NCBI GenBank assembly: GCA_911728455.2
Contig: OU452229.1
Span: 12,434,076 to 12,498,075 of the forward strand
Origin: Marthasterias glacialis
Lineage: Eukaryota > Echinodermata > Asteroidea > Forcipulatida > Asteriidae
Length of the DNA: 64,000 bases
Reading direction: 5' to 3'
The notes beneath the pieces are model-generated. The model made no database searches and was not told the DNA's origin. It saw only the letters and a list, made by a program, of their open reading frames with translations. The translations under genes and the position numbers were made by a program. Of this stretch, positions 48,701 to 57,732 are shown piece by piece; the first letter of the stretch is position 1; the number at the start of each line of letters is the position of its first letter.

Positions 48701-51416
48701 TTGCCCGCAGATGTAAGGGAGAAAACTTCGGTGACCGTTGTGATAAGGTACCCAGGCCACCATCGGGCATGCGAAATGGTAGGTGACGTCAGTATTACTA
48801 TTTCAATTATTATGAATGTTGTAATAAAGAGCAACATAACCAGGCAATTACAAATGTCAACTATAGTTTGCAGTGGTCAGACGCAGGTGTTTTACAATGT
48901 ACCGTAAAATGTAATGTGTTGATAACTATATACAAGGATTTAAAAAATTGTGCGTTTGGACAAAAGCCCTTGTTTCGAAACCACGGCTTCAGCTTGGGCG
49001 CTCCGGCTTAGGCTCCGTCTGCCTGTTTGAATCACCGTACCAAAAGCGCACGTTTTCAAATAATATGGCGGAGCCTAAGCCGGAGCCCGAGCCGATGCCT
49101 TGGTTTCGAAAGGGCCAAATATGTCATCTCTTCTAAAGTGTGTGTTCGTGGTGTTTAAAGGATTAAAGCAAGCCAAACGGTACTGTTTTTGTTGTTTTGT
49201 TGTTTGTTTTTTTACGAAGGGAACCAGATTGTAAAAAACTATAGTCGAATATTAAATATCCAAAGCAGTTTTTGACGAATAGCACTTTTAAGAACCACAC
49301 TGGTTGACTTTTCATAGCACGTTTCCTCAAACTTACGTTCCTGTAAAAAGGTGGTGTCATTTCAGAATATATTTCTGAGGGAGAGGAATGTAAATTAATT
49401 TGAAGTGGAAGTCGAACGGGAAAGCAAATTAACACCCACTCCTACGCTATAGGCCCTACCCAAGCATACGGGTTACATTGTTCGCTTTCGGCAAACGTAC
49501 CTGTTACAGCTTCGCAGGAGTGACGAACAGTTGTTCTACCAGTACCAGTCTTAAACTTCGAAACAAGAGGATATACGTTTTTTATCTTTCCTCTTTCAGA
49601 AAATGCTTACATTGGTATTGTAGCAGCTGCCGCAATCGCTGTTGTACTTCTACTTGTGTTGATAATTGGATGTGGCTACAGTCGTTTCGCAAGCACAGGA
49701 AAAGAATCGGACAAGTAAGTTTGTTTTTCTTTTTTACTTTTTTTTCTCTTTTTAATACCCACACCCCAAAATTCATTTTTGCTGATCGAAATAGTTTAAC
49801 CATTCACGTTATCCTTGGTATAATTCGTTAGAGAATCCGTGGCTTAACAATAAATTACTAGTTTAAACGATTGATTTATGGGTTGTGGTTATTTTTAGAA
49901 GTTCTGTGTCTCGAAGAAACGAATTGTTTTTATGAGTTCATGGACCCGGCCATGGGAATTGATCGGATAGTGAGCTTACCCCCATCCCGAATGGTCTCTG
50001 CCATCAGCTATAGTGTTAAATGCAAGCTGACTGAGGCCGTGTCCTGGTTGGCGGCTACGGCTATGGCTACGGCTATGGCTACGGCTTCATCATGCGTTGA
50101 AGTATATGACGTTTATAGCAACACCCTTGCCAACAGCAGAAGCCGCAGCCGCCGATTCAGATACGGCCTAACTCTTAAGATTTGTAGCAAGAAATCTAAA
50201 TTGTTCTCGTCGTGTCAAAAGAGCTTATGTTACAAACTCGTATGAAACAAACATTCAAGTTCCCTATGCCTATGTTTATTTTAAGTTATTATTACGTTAG
50301 ATAATATGTTTTGCTATAAATTATTATGGTGTATTATTTATTTCACTCACTTTTTAAAAGATATATTAATGCACTGACTACATCTTTATAAGCATGACAG
50401 TTCACAGTCCACTGGGACAATTTAAACTCTTAAACAATTGATGTTTTTTTTGTTTTCTTATAAGAGCCCGTTTTCAGCTTGACTTAAATATGAAAATCGC
50501 TGAATATTGTAATCTACACCTTTTTTGCATTTTTCTGGAATTCTGTTTTTGTTAACCGCGATTTGTGTACTCGAACTGCTGCATGAAATTGTATGTTTTT
50601 GTATTGTATTGTATCAAATGTCGTATTTAATTTCTAAACTGGAACAAACCTCATCGTAACCCCGTGGAGGGTTGCATTCAATTTATAAACAATAAACTAA
50701 GTTTTGTAATAATTTGTGAAAACTAGATCCAAGTTGGTTCCCGTTGATAAGAATGCCGTGGCGTTGGAGATGCTGGATGAACCACCTTCTGTCGTTGGGG
50801 GCGTCGCTTGTCAGACCATGGAATCCTTCCTTCTGACGAAATACATGAGAAATGGCGTTCCGCCCAAACCAGGTATGTACGTCTTGTGACCGAAAGAAGG
50901 ACGTAACAAAAGTGTAACCGGAAAAAGGGGCTACTAAGCAATGCTCATCTGCAAAATTGTGTTTCAAGAAAACTGAGAGTTTGATGGTTTTCTGCAATTC
51001 ATAAAGTCATTTTTATAGAACAAGTGTCTCGGGGGTAATTCTAGCAAAAAACATGTAACAGTAATGCCATATTTTGTAGTCAGGAGTCTTTGTTTTTGCT
51101 CCTATTTTCAGGTTACCAGCATGAGGAAATGCAGACCAACGATTCCTTTCTGTTGGCAAAGGCAGAGCGAGAACGACAGTCAGCAGTGACCGTCAACACC
51201 CCGAACGGTACGGGCACGCACCCGATCACCCCGGTGGCACCTTCCGTTGACCCTGATGAACCTCAAGAGCCTCAGGTGGGTGATTCCGATAACGGGATCT
51301 CCAATGAGGCTTTTTTGGAGGATGAAGGGGACATTGTTCCGACCGCTGATGCCGAGGCTGACGATCCGGACAAGGAAGGGAAATCTGGGGTGGGAAAGAA
51401 GATAATTAAAGTATAA
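34525..51416 (+). CDS. SEA-EGF single-pass membrane protein (membrane-mucin-like), 10 exons
   Basis: Coding exons are 34525-34678, 43725-43880, 45536-45645, 47037-47095, 47263-47420, 47596-47761, 48711-48778, 49600-49714, 50727-50872 and 51112-51416. All nine junctions keep phase and the sum gives 478 residues. Domains: signal peptide (hydrophobic about 26-40); acidic stretch 52-100; SEA domain about 105-212 with the self-cleavage motif NGSIIV (G162|S163); cysteine-rich region with ten Cys (222-278) whose last six form an EGF module; transmembrane helix about 294-317; cytoplasmic tail 318-478 ending IIKV. SEA domains of MUC1 type cut themselves at G|S[VI]VV, leaving two associated chains, and SEA-EGF-TM is the layout of membrane mucins and IMPG-like proteins. 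No long Ser/Thr/Pro domain is seen, though one could lie unseen in the 9-kb first intron. The exact orthologue is not known. Confidence 0.87.
35096..35443. repeat. Long imperfect palindrome
   Basis: The outer arms GAGCTTCATG..AAAACATC and GATGTTTGACTCATGAAGCTC pair. Inner arms AGAAATGTACTG..CTGCAGCTGGACATCT and AGATGCCCAGCTGCAG..TGTACATTTCT also pair. Nearly the whole 348 bp can fold on itself. It is a likely foldback or MITE. Confidence 0.7.
37201..37320. repeat. Dispersed repeat shared with 60040-60205
   Basis: AAAGGCACCTCT, TGGAATATTTCA, ATCAAGGCAATG and GGCAATTGCCTC occur in the same order in both places. Confidence 0.6.
37317..37490. mobile_element. Small MITE with GGGCCCAGTTTCATGAA ends
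   Basis: GGGCCCAGTTTCATGAAGC at the left and TTTATGAAATTGGCCCC at the right form an imperfect inverted repeat around about 140 bp. It lies next to the repeat at 37201-37320. Confidence 0.55.
38891..39011. mobile_element. 'GCCGTAGCC' MITE, copy in intron 1
   Basis: The left part GGCGGCTTAGGCTACGGCTG pairs with TATAGCCGTAGCCGCCCATT then CGGATGCGGCC. The central CATCATGCGTAGAAGTATAG matches the 50035-50168 copy. Confidence 0.68.
40082..40111. repeat. Poly(A) and GA microsatellite
   Basis: A run of about 20 A is followed by GA repeats. No retroelement body is recognised immediately upstream. Confidence 0.7.
40314..40343 (+). repeat. Triple 11-bp GC-rich repeat
   Basis: GGGGTCCGTAC, GGGGTCCGCAC and GGGGTCCGGGC follow one another inside a local CpG-rich patch (about 40250-40400) in an otherwise AT-rich intron. 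Confidence 0.7.
41229..41515 (+). repeat. CCTGCCAGAAAGGC-family element, truncated copy
   Basis: It starts TAGACCATGTAACC. It shares TTCCAGGGCCTTTCTGGCAG, TTCAAGAATTATGAAAGTAA and TGTGCCTGCAGGAAGTC with copies at 42993, 44010 and 54064. The right inverted end is missing. Confidence 0.7.
41985..42230. repeat. Dispersed repeat related to 44850-45115
   Basis: Both contain GTGCACAA..CAACATTGGTA, then ACAGATTTG, then GATGTTT/CAATGTTTGAAAACAGTGAAAA and a GACCAATTGAG/GACCGATTGAG ending. It resembles a very common repeat that I associate with sea stars. Confidence 0.6.
42481..42811. mobile_element. hAT-like MITE, copy 2, expanded by simple repeats
   Basis: The ends are CAATGGCGTAACC and GGTCACGCCACTG. 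It shares GATCGAAA, TGTCTTTGTCCC and AAATGTCTGG with 8127-8339. Between about 42660 and 42780 it has grown CAA, AAT and AAATA repeats. A target duplication is not clear. Confidence 0.7.
42993..43296 (-). mobile_element. CCTGCCAGAAAGGC-family element, inverted copy
   Basis: It is bounded by ATAGACCATTTAACTT and AAAGGTTACATGGTCTAT. It contains GGGCACATCTCAAAAGTTGT and CCTGCCAGAAAGGCTCTGG. Confidence 0.75.
43725..43880 (+). CDS. SEA-EGF gene exon 2: acidic ectodomain segment
   Basis: A phase 1-1 exon of 156 bp follows a pyrimidine-rich acceptor ending atgtag. It encodes ALDGLDQEGLTEIVTEIVIE and a Thr/Pro-containing end (GPTSTPVT). It has one Cys. A symmetrical phase makes it skippable without frame change. 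Confidence 0.8.
44010..44330 (-). mobile_element. CCTGCCAGAAAGGC-family element, best preserved copy
   Basis: TAGACCATGTGACC at the left pairs with AAAGGTCACATGGTACC at the right. The interior has CAGAGCCTGGACTTCCTGCA and CCTGCCAGAAAGGCCCTGG. It lies in intron 2 of the SEA-EGF gene. Confidence 0.78.
44850..45115. repeat. Dispersed repeat related to 41985-42230
   Basis: It contains GTGCACAACATTGGTAGG, CAGATTTGCACATAGCTT, GGTCATGGTGGAAAACTTCC and CCGATTGAGATTTAAA. The last part also matches 22540-22630 in inverse orientation. Confidence 0.6.
45125..45283. mobile_element. MITE with ACACTGCAAAAACTGG ends
   Basis: A 159-bp element in intron 2. The left end ACACTGCAAAAACTGGGGTG pairs exactly with the right end CACCCCAGTTTTTGCAGTGT, and the pairing continues through TTAA. 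The centre repeats GGTGTTA / TAACACC words. Confidence 0.85.
45536..45645 (+). CDS. SEA-EGF gene exon 3: start of SEA domain
   Basis: It encodes EIPGSTMDIQFSITNMNITD and LRDLLVDE. The first SEA strand pattern (alternating hydrophobics, IQFSITN) and a sequon NIT are visible. Acceptor tgtttccag; donor GAG|gtaaag, phase 0. Confidence 0.87.
45646..47036 (+). other. Intron 3 of the SEA-EGF gene
   Basis: It is 1.4 kb with no supported exon. A GC-rich word GGGGGCGGGGC lies at 46599. AGGGCGCCCTCAAG near 46138 is a word common to several repeats in the window. Confidence 0.6.
47037..47095 (+). CDS. SEA-EGF gene exon 4: SEA helix
   Basis: A 59-bp exon with acceptor tttttcctcag and donor CG|gtaagt. 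It encodes LKRMYSEYEKFKTATITNF, the amphipathic helix and turn before the cleavage loop. Confidence 0.87.
47263..47420 (+). CDS. SEA-EGF gene exon 5: SEA cleavage loop and second half
   Basis: It starts with the codon remainder giving R, then NGSIIVDAKLEF, where the G|S bond is the expected self-cleavage site. It continues to VLNGTLGELQVKDLKVLNNE. Two sequons (NGS, NGT) occur. Phase 2 in, phase 1 out; donor GAAG|gtgtga is slightly weak. Confidence 0.87.
47596..47761 (+). CDS. SEA-EGF gene exon 6: cysteine-rich / EGF module
   Basis: It carries nine-tenths of the module's early cysteines: C-x4-C-x6-C-x6-C, then the EGF core C-x6-C-x5-C-x8-C. Acceptor aacgttag; donor AA|gtaagt splits the Lys codon between the fourth and fifth core cysteines. 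Confidence 0.87.
48711..48778 (+). CDS. SEA-EGF gene exon 7: end of EGF module
   Basis: It encodes KCKGENFGDRCDK and a Pro-rich juxtamembrane stretch VPRPPSGMRN. CKGENFGDRC is the typical EGF ending (C-x8-C with GxxC-like turn). Donor AATG|gtaggt was preferred over an internal AAG|gtaccc because only it keeps phase with exon 8. Confidence 0.82.
48966..49116. mobile_element. MITE with TTTCGAAACCACGGCTTC ends, copy 1
   Basis: TTTCGAAACCACGGCTTCAG and, inverted, GCCTTGGTTTCGAAAGGGCC enclose CCGGCTTAGGCTCCGTCTGC, which also occurs near 55575. It lies in intron 7 of the SEA-EGF gene. Confidence 0.72.
49600..49714 (+). CDS. SEA-EGF gene exon 8: transmembrane helix
   Basis: It encodes ENAYIGIVAAAAIAVVLLLV then LIIGCGYSRF, a 23-24-residue helix with a basic stop-transfer end, and the start of the tail. 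Acceptor cctctttcag; donor AA|gtaagt. Confidence 0.87.
50035..50168. mobile_element. 'GCCGTAGCC' MITE, copy in intron 8
   Basis: It starts GGCCGTGTCC and ends ATACGGCC. Inside, GGCTACGGCTATGGCTACGG is a hexamer run, and CATCATGCGTTGAAGTATAT then AACACCCTTGCCAACAGC match the other copies. Confidence 0.72.
50727..50872 (+). CDS. SEA-EGF gene exon 9: cytoplasmic tail, first part
   Basis: It encodes KSKLVPVDKNAVALEMLDEP then PSVVGGVACQTMESFL and LTKYMRNGVPPKP. The phase fits both neighbours. The acceptor (gtgaaaactag) has a poor pyrimidine tract, so the exact 5' edge is the least certain junction of the gene. Donor CAG|gtatgt is strong. Confidence 0.75.
51112..51416 (+). CDS. SEA-EGF gene exon 10: acidic tail and stop
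   Basis: The acceptor is ctattttcag. It encodes an acidic, Pro/Thr/Asp-rich tail (DPDEPQEPQVGDSDNG and EDEGDIVPTADAEADD) ending GKKIIKV and TAA at 51414-51416. The end fits a class II PDZ-binding pattern (hydrophobic at -2 and 0). Confidence 0.85.
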
Positions 51417-53035
51417 AAGTTCGCTTGAAATTAGTCTTCCCATACAAAAATAGTACTGTGCGAAATCCTTGCGGTCAGGTTGGGCTATAGAGGGCGTGTT
51501 TTCCCACTTTTAAAAATCGGTGGGAAAAGGCGTTAACATTTGATACAATTTTGGGGTCCATTTTTAACACTTTCCTATGACCTTTCTAGTTGTCCTGTAG
51601 ATATTTAGGTCTAGACCTAAGAAAAACCATGGTACTCAGGCTCTGACTTCTGTCCTTAATTATCTGACTTAAATCTGGTCAGGGATTATAAAGCCATGCG
51701 CGGACAACGCGGGCTTTAAATCTGAGTCTGTAAGCCAAAGCAGTTATTTCGAAAAGACCCGCCGACTGTCAATGAAAAAGTAGATCGAGCACTCTCATAA
51801 TTCAGTCCAATGATTGTATACACAAGTTTAGTGTAAAGGGAATCCGTCCAGGATGGTCTCAGCGTTGGAGATTGCTGTTGACTTTATGTAAACGATTTTT
51901 GTGTTGTATACGGTGTCTCTTTTTTAGTTACCTATTGTTAATCCTGTTGGTAAATGTGACGTAATTCCATTGTAACACAAACTGGTCACACAAAGTGGCT
52001 CCATCTATTGCCAGAAGCCCATAGGAAATGCCTTGAATTTGTTGTCTTTGATAATTTAAAGAACAACATAATTTATGGATCTGCCTTTCATGTGTGTCTT
52101 GCAGAGACTCATGGTCTTCTCAGAAATGTCGGTTTCTTTCATAAGAAATGTCTTTGAACGAAGGAATGAGTGTTTTTCGGTAAAATAACACAGTAACGTA
52201 TGTCAGCTTTTGGAACCGGAAATAGCTAACACTTTGTGCGTAGCAGATGCGCATGCGTGTGACGTAATGATTTGCCAACAGGAGTGTTTCACAAGTATCA
52301 ATAAGTGGAATAGAAAACGTAAGAGACGTGAGGCTGACTGTCAGTTTTGAAAGCTTACCTGGGCCCAATCTCATGGCACTGCTTGCTGCAGAAGTCTGCA
52401 CTACGATCCGTGGAATGTTATGCTTTTTATACAGGGCGCCGTAAGCGCAGATTTTTGAGTAAGCAGCAACGGAAAGTAGCGCCGGCAAGCACTGAAAGTT
52501 CCTACCTGTCTAAACAAGACACCCATGTTTTAGACAACTTTACCATAATACCAGCTCAAAACTACAGGTCAAGCTCGTTGATATTTTTAATTAACAAACT
52601 ATGGCACTCCATGTAATTTATAACAGCACCTCTCTTGCTTTAACTTATGCATGGTCTATGATGGGAGTTTTTCTGTTTTTCTGGCACCCCCTTGAAGTGA
52701 TGCCACGGGCAGGTGCCGTACCTGTCACACCTAGATACGCCACTGGTAAGCAGCGCCATGAAATTTGGCTCAGGAGTGTGGTATATATAATTATGTAGTG
52801 TTGTATATAGTGTATGTATAGATAGCTGCTTGACAACAATAATGTTTTTTCTGCTTAGCCTTAGCAAACATTAACAGGATACCAGTCACGGGCAATCTAA
52901 TTCCAATGATATTATGATTGGTCACCTGTATTTGCTAAGCACAAAGTTGCTATACTTCTAAATAGTTTGTGCCTCATGCGGCGCTATTGGGGCCGGGTTG
53001 GGCTTTAACGTTATATTCACATCGACAGAGATGTA
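51417..53035 (+). other. 3' flank / probable 3' UTR of the SEA-EGF gene
   Basis: No further exon is seen. I find no exact AATAAA close to the stop; the first clear one is at 54949-54954. The UTR is therefore either long or uses a variant signal. A minus-strand frame of 122 codons at 52120-52488 has no support. Confidence 0.4.
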
Positions 53036-53171
53036 GGCCGTGTCCGAATTACTAGCGGATGTGGCTTCGGATGTGATCGTCACGTGACCAAGCGTTGAAG
53101 AATGGACGCCCATAACAACACCCTTAGCATCAGCCGAAGCCGTAGCCATAACTGCCAATTCGGGCACGGTC
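53036..53171. mobile_element. 'GCCGTAGCC' MITE with intact ends
   Basis: GGCCGTGTCCGAATT and AATTCGGGCACGGTC bound 136 bp. The interior has ACGCCCATAACAACACCCTT and GCCGAAGCCGTAGCCATAAC. It is the clearest copy for defining the termini of the family. Confidence 0.78.
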
Positions 53172-53742
53172 ATACTGACTTGACTATAATAAGCAAAGTT
53201 TCAACCTGGGCAACATTCGCGGACATGGTTATTCCAGAAGTTGGAGAATGATTTGTAAAAACTGATATAATTTTTTGCCTAAAATCGATTTGTAAACAAC
53301 TGAGTTTACAATAGATATTTTGTTTTACTGTAGGATACTGTTGTATAACTTATTAATTTTTTCACTATAACTGATATATAAATGTAGATGTAAATCATAG
53401 AAATTATGTACATCTTGTGAGAAAAAAAATCCACGTATTCTTGAGCAGTGTTCTTAACTATTAATGCCAGTGGCGAATGATCGGGGCACGGATGTGCGTG
53501 ATCCGCCCCTGAAAATAACAGTCTCTTTGTTTTATAGGATTCCTCGATATCCAAGAGACTTGTTAACAATCAGTTGCTCATGAGTTCCTCAAGAACCACA
53601 AATAATGTGTTTAACTTTAAAGATACCAAAGTGTGTTTAAAAAAAAGTGTAATTTTCAGTTAAAGTTTAATATCAGGGATGCTAGTTTTTAGGCAATAGG
53701 CTGAATACAGGCTCTGGACAAAAACCTGACTGGCATCCTTGT

Positions 53743-53919
53743 TATAGACCTTATGCATTGACGTCAACACGCCTCCATCTTAGAGGTTAAACGATGATGA
53801 AACAATGGAAAACGCTTAGTTGGTACACGCGAAGCACAGGATCGGCCAATGAGCTACCTTCTTTTGACCTCTAGCCGAGGGCGCCCTACTCAAATGACGT
53901 CATGTGCATTTGGTCTATA
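53743..53919. mobile_element. MITE with TATAGACC..TGACGTCA ends
   Basis: TATAGACCTTATGCATTGAC at the left pairs imperfectly with ATGACGTCATGTGCATTTGG then TCTATA at the right. It carries a CRE-like TGACGTCA in the right arm and AGGGCGCCCT inside. Confidence 0.68.
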
Positions 53920-54063
53920 TCTACCAACGTATTTTTTTGTGTGAATATGGTTTTGTAGTGAATAGACCTTTAAGTGTAAAGTTCAGTATGTCGTAGCATG
54001 CATGTAATTTGATTAGTTTTGACAGTTTTGCCCATACTTTAAAAGCAGTATTTATGCAGTCTT

Positions 54064-54386
54064 TATACCACGTAATATTTGTTTACAAAAAGAGTGACCT
54101 TATACATTCCAGGGTATTTCCGGCAGGCAAGCTAGTGCACTGGCAGTACAAGAAAGCCCACTATAAATTCAAGAGTTGTAAAAAATAACAGCTGAACCAG
54201 TTTTGAGATATTTCTGTTTTGTCTTCATATCAAAAGATGATAAAACAAATCAGACTGTGCGATCTCCATAAAATATAAGATTTAATGTTTTTCTCTAATT
54301 GAGCTGTGTACAAATTGTGCCTGCGTAAAAAGTCCAGGCTCTGTGACTCTTTTGTAAACATGTGATGTCACGGGTCACATGGTCTA
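54064..54386 (+). mobile_element. CCTGCCAGAAAGGC-family element, 3' flank copy
   Basis: It shares AAAAGAGTGACCTTATACAT, TTCCAGGGTATTTCCGGCAG and AGTCCAGGCTCTGTG with the intronic copies. It ends GGGTCACATGGTCTAT. Confidence 0.72.
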
Positions 54387-54667
54387 TTCCGACAAAGACA
54401 ATTCATAGTGCATGACCACATCTCTTATTTTCCCCTTGTGAATCACTTCATAGTTCAAACCTTTTTTTCCCCATACCACACAAAAAATGCTTCAAATGAT
54501 TATAATGGAACTAGGGTAAAACACATTAGAGCCTTTTAATGTATGTTTAGTTTGATTTTATTATCATAGATTTTGTATTATAATTTTTTTTAGGATGTGG
54601 TTACAAATTCATCCATGTGTGATGATATCTTTCTGAAACGCAGTCCAAGGTTAACTTGTGACTTAGA

Positions 54668-54858
54668 CACTCTAAAAAACTTCCTGGTCAGAGTTGACCC
54701 GCATTCCGGGCCCCGTGGGGCCAGACCCATTTCTGGGTCATTATGACCCAGAATAAACTGACGCAGAATCCCAGATTTAAAATCTCATTTCCTTGTTAGC
54801 GTGACCCAGATATGGGACCGGAATCCGGGTCAGTTCTGACCCGGGAATTTTTAGAGTG
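54668..54858. mobile_element. MITE with CACTCTAAAAA ends and GGGTCA palindromes, copy 2
   Basis: CACTCTAAAAAACTTCC pairs with GGGAATTTTTAGAGTG. It contains GGGTCATTATGACCC and GGGTCAGTTCTGACCC, both inverted pairs of the nuclear-receptor half-site word. Confidence 0.82.
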
Positions 54859-55534
54859 TAGTTGTAATTGAAAAACTACTAGTATGCTGTTAAATACTCT
54901 AATCTGCTTGTAGCTATCTCATCAGTTTTATTAGTATTATTAGTCGTGAATAAAGAACTCGTTTCACATTAGGTGAACGAGGAGTGGGATATCTCACCGT
55001 AAATTGAATATTTTATACAGGTTGCTTCACATGCTTTCAGGCCCACGTCAACAGGGGGTGCTGTGGGTCGCTGCAGCACCCCAAACTTTTGGATGGGAAC
55101 CAACTTCTATTACAAGCTCTGATTGTCGCTCAAACCTACCGTGGAAAGGTAATTGACCGACTTTACCACATGTAAAACAATACTTGTGCTAAGTTTGGCT
55201 AACCATGGGCCAACCATATAGTCACCCAGACTTGACCTACAGAGCAGCAGAGTTTTTAGCTGACGTCTAGTCTAGACAAAATCTATTTCAAATACAACAA
55301 ATATTGAGGGATTAGAGAGAGGTAGCATGTTTTATATTAATTAATTTTATTTGATGAAAGTTATTTGTGAAGGTCAAGGAACAAAATGCTGTTAAATATT
55401 CTCAGCAACATGTTTGATATTATTTAGATACATAAAATTTAGTACATAAAATAGTTTGACAGTAAGGTTAATCAATTATCAATCTATTATGCTGCTGCCG
55501 ATCTTTGTCATTATTTTCAAATTGTATTTATAAT

Positions 55535-55685
55535 GGGCCCTTTCCGAAACCACGGCTTCGGCTCAGGCTCTGGCTTGGGCTCCGTCTGCAATAAACAAAT
55601 GTACACTTTCGGTATACGGGACTTAATACGCGGGTGATACCCAAGCCGTACCTAAACTTAAAAGCTGTGGTTTCGAAAACGCCCT
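55535..55685. mobile_element. MITE with TTTCGAAACCACGGCTTC ends, copy 2
   Basis: It starts GGGCCCTTTCCGAAACCACG, ends AGCTGTGGTTTCGAAAACGC and has GGCTTGGGCTCCGTCTGC inside, as in 48966-49116. Confidence 0.7.
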
Positions 55686-56438
55686 ATATACAAAATACCG
55701 TTTACTCATGCTTTCTCAGCCTGTGTACATTGGTTTGAATATCAAAGTGGTTGCACCTTTGTAAAATTCAGTGGCTTATTAATTCGCTCCACCTCCCCGG
55801 TACCTGTTAATGTAACGACGGCACCATTTTCACACATTGCATGGTGTACGAAGACGTTGGGGGCGCTCAGCATGTGTCCCGAATACCCAGACAAGCTAAT
55901 CTGAAGTCAGGGCCGCGATGCTTCAATCGCGTTTTGAATTTGAATGACACAAATTTCACATAATTGATAAAGTAGATAGTGTTGCTTGTTGAGAGGGTAG
56001 AAGTCTATCAGGTGATTATGTGGGTTAGCTTGAGTTTTCCCATTCCCTTTCTCAACGAGTATGTCCCTTCTGTATTTTCGAACTTCCAATGGACTTCCTA
56101 ACCCCTAAACTTGATGTCAAGTCCGAGATCGTGGTTAAATGTCTGTTACCACGCGTCGTACGAAGAAGATTAACATCACAACGTCGCAATTAATTTTCAG
56201 TAAATTGTGCCAAGCTATATCAACTAAAAGCGTAAGCTGGAACAACTATAATTATATCCTATTTAATACAAGAGTTTGCTCTTACAAAATGCAGTACATT
56301 GACTCCTTGCATGAAAACTGCCACGTCTGCAGCAGCCTTTTTAAAATTTATCATAAAAGCGAATTTCCTTATTTATTATACGAACAAATAAAAATGAATG
56401 GGCATCGTGAAGAGTCTTACGTCACACGGTGTGCCTGA

Positions 56439-56468
56439 CCATGGAGGTTCTATTTTCTACCTCCATGG
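56439..56468. repeat. Perfect 10-bp-arm hairpin
   Basis: CCATGGAGGT and ACCTCCATGG flank a 10-base loop. The same word CATGGAGGTA with an inverted partner occurs at 36773-36811, so it is a recurring short palindrome. Confidence 0.7.
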
Positions 56469-56553
56469 CCGCATAATCTTAGCCAGACAAAGGATAGATG
56501 ATAAATAAATGGAACCAATACTGACCCTGTGAACATTGCCAATGCAATATCTT

Positions 56554-56777
56554 TTAAAGGGGTGTGTCGGCATGATTAAAGCATTAAATTGAATAACTCA
56601 TACCCAGTTACTGCGTGGGCGTGCGCTCTGGCGGTCACATCACAGTTTGACAAAAAAGATGGCACCCTTTAGTGATTTGACCGCAAGCGTGCGCGTAGGT
56701 CGCGTATCCGGGTCAGAGTTCAAGTTTCCATGCACAGCCAAATGCCTGCTATAATTATGTCGACACAGTCCCTTTAA
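56554..56777. mobile_element. TTAA-bounded MITE, short relative
   Basis: TTAAAGGGGTGTGTCGGCATGA pairs with the reverse of TATGTCGACACAGTCCCTTTAA. Length is 224 bp. The ends resemble those of 9831-10224 but the interior differs. Confidence 0.75.
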
Positions 56778-57732
56778 GTGACGGCTTGCTGGGCTAAACG
56801 AGGCTAAGAAGAAATGAACGGCTTTTTTGATCGTGAGGTCATTGTACGAACCCGAAGAAAATGGCAGGCCAGTTTTCGGGGGCACTAATTACGTGAAATG
56901 TGAAGAAGGAAAATCGTTAACTTATTCAATAATGAACATTAGATTGTTTATTTTTATTTTTATTCAGTTATTACACAACAATCCGTGGGAAAAGCGGCCT
57001 AAAGAGCTGCCATGAAAACAGTGTTAAGCCCGACGTCCTCGAAGGGGAATTAGGAGAGAATTATGTACCAGCATATTTTTCTCAAAGTGAAAAACCTTCT
57101 ATTCGAATTAATTCCTCGTGGTACCAGTGCAAAGTTACGGTGATAGATAAATCACTATTGTGCCATTGTTCCTTTTTAAGCCGCCAGCAAACCCGTCCAA
57201 TGTACCATTTCTTTTATATTCAAACTGCTGACAGTCGGTTTGTTTAGGTTTTGCCTACATAACGCTTGAATTACTACTGGGGTAAAACAATTTTTTAAAA
57301 AAATCGAGGTTTTTAAAATATTGATTATTTTGATTGGTTCCTAAATTTTATAAACACTGATGAAAAAGCCTTTGATCGAAAAGCTGATCTCTATTATTAC
57401 TGTTTCCACTTCAAAACATAATTTGTGGGTGACGAGTTTACAGGTGCAGAGTTTGCTAGGTGTCAAAGTGTCCGGTATACCAACTGAAAATAAAATTAGC
57501 CGTTGCAAACTGCTTGCCAACCAAAGGGACATGTTTTATAAATGTAAAAAAAGGTTAATGGCCTCACGTTTTGACCCTAGCAGAGTCATTCTCAAAGTCT
57601 AAATTATTGAAGATTAATCACGAGCGGTGCGCTCAGCAGCGGCTGCCGTGCTCAAAACCAAAACATTTACGTGCAATAGCGCCCTCTCTTGTGAGTGACA
57701 ATGACGTCACGAATTTGAAGCGCAAACGAAAG

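Noticed and set aside
52120..52488. 122-codon minus-strand frame
   Set aside because: No splice sites or domain; lies in the 3' flank of the SEA-EGF gene.
54949..54954. AATAAA as the poly(A) signal of the SEA-EGF gene
   Set aside because: It is 3.5 kb beyond the stop and past several MITEs; too far to assign without transcript data.
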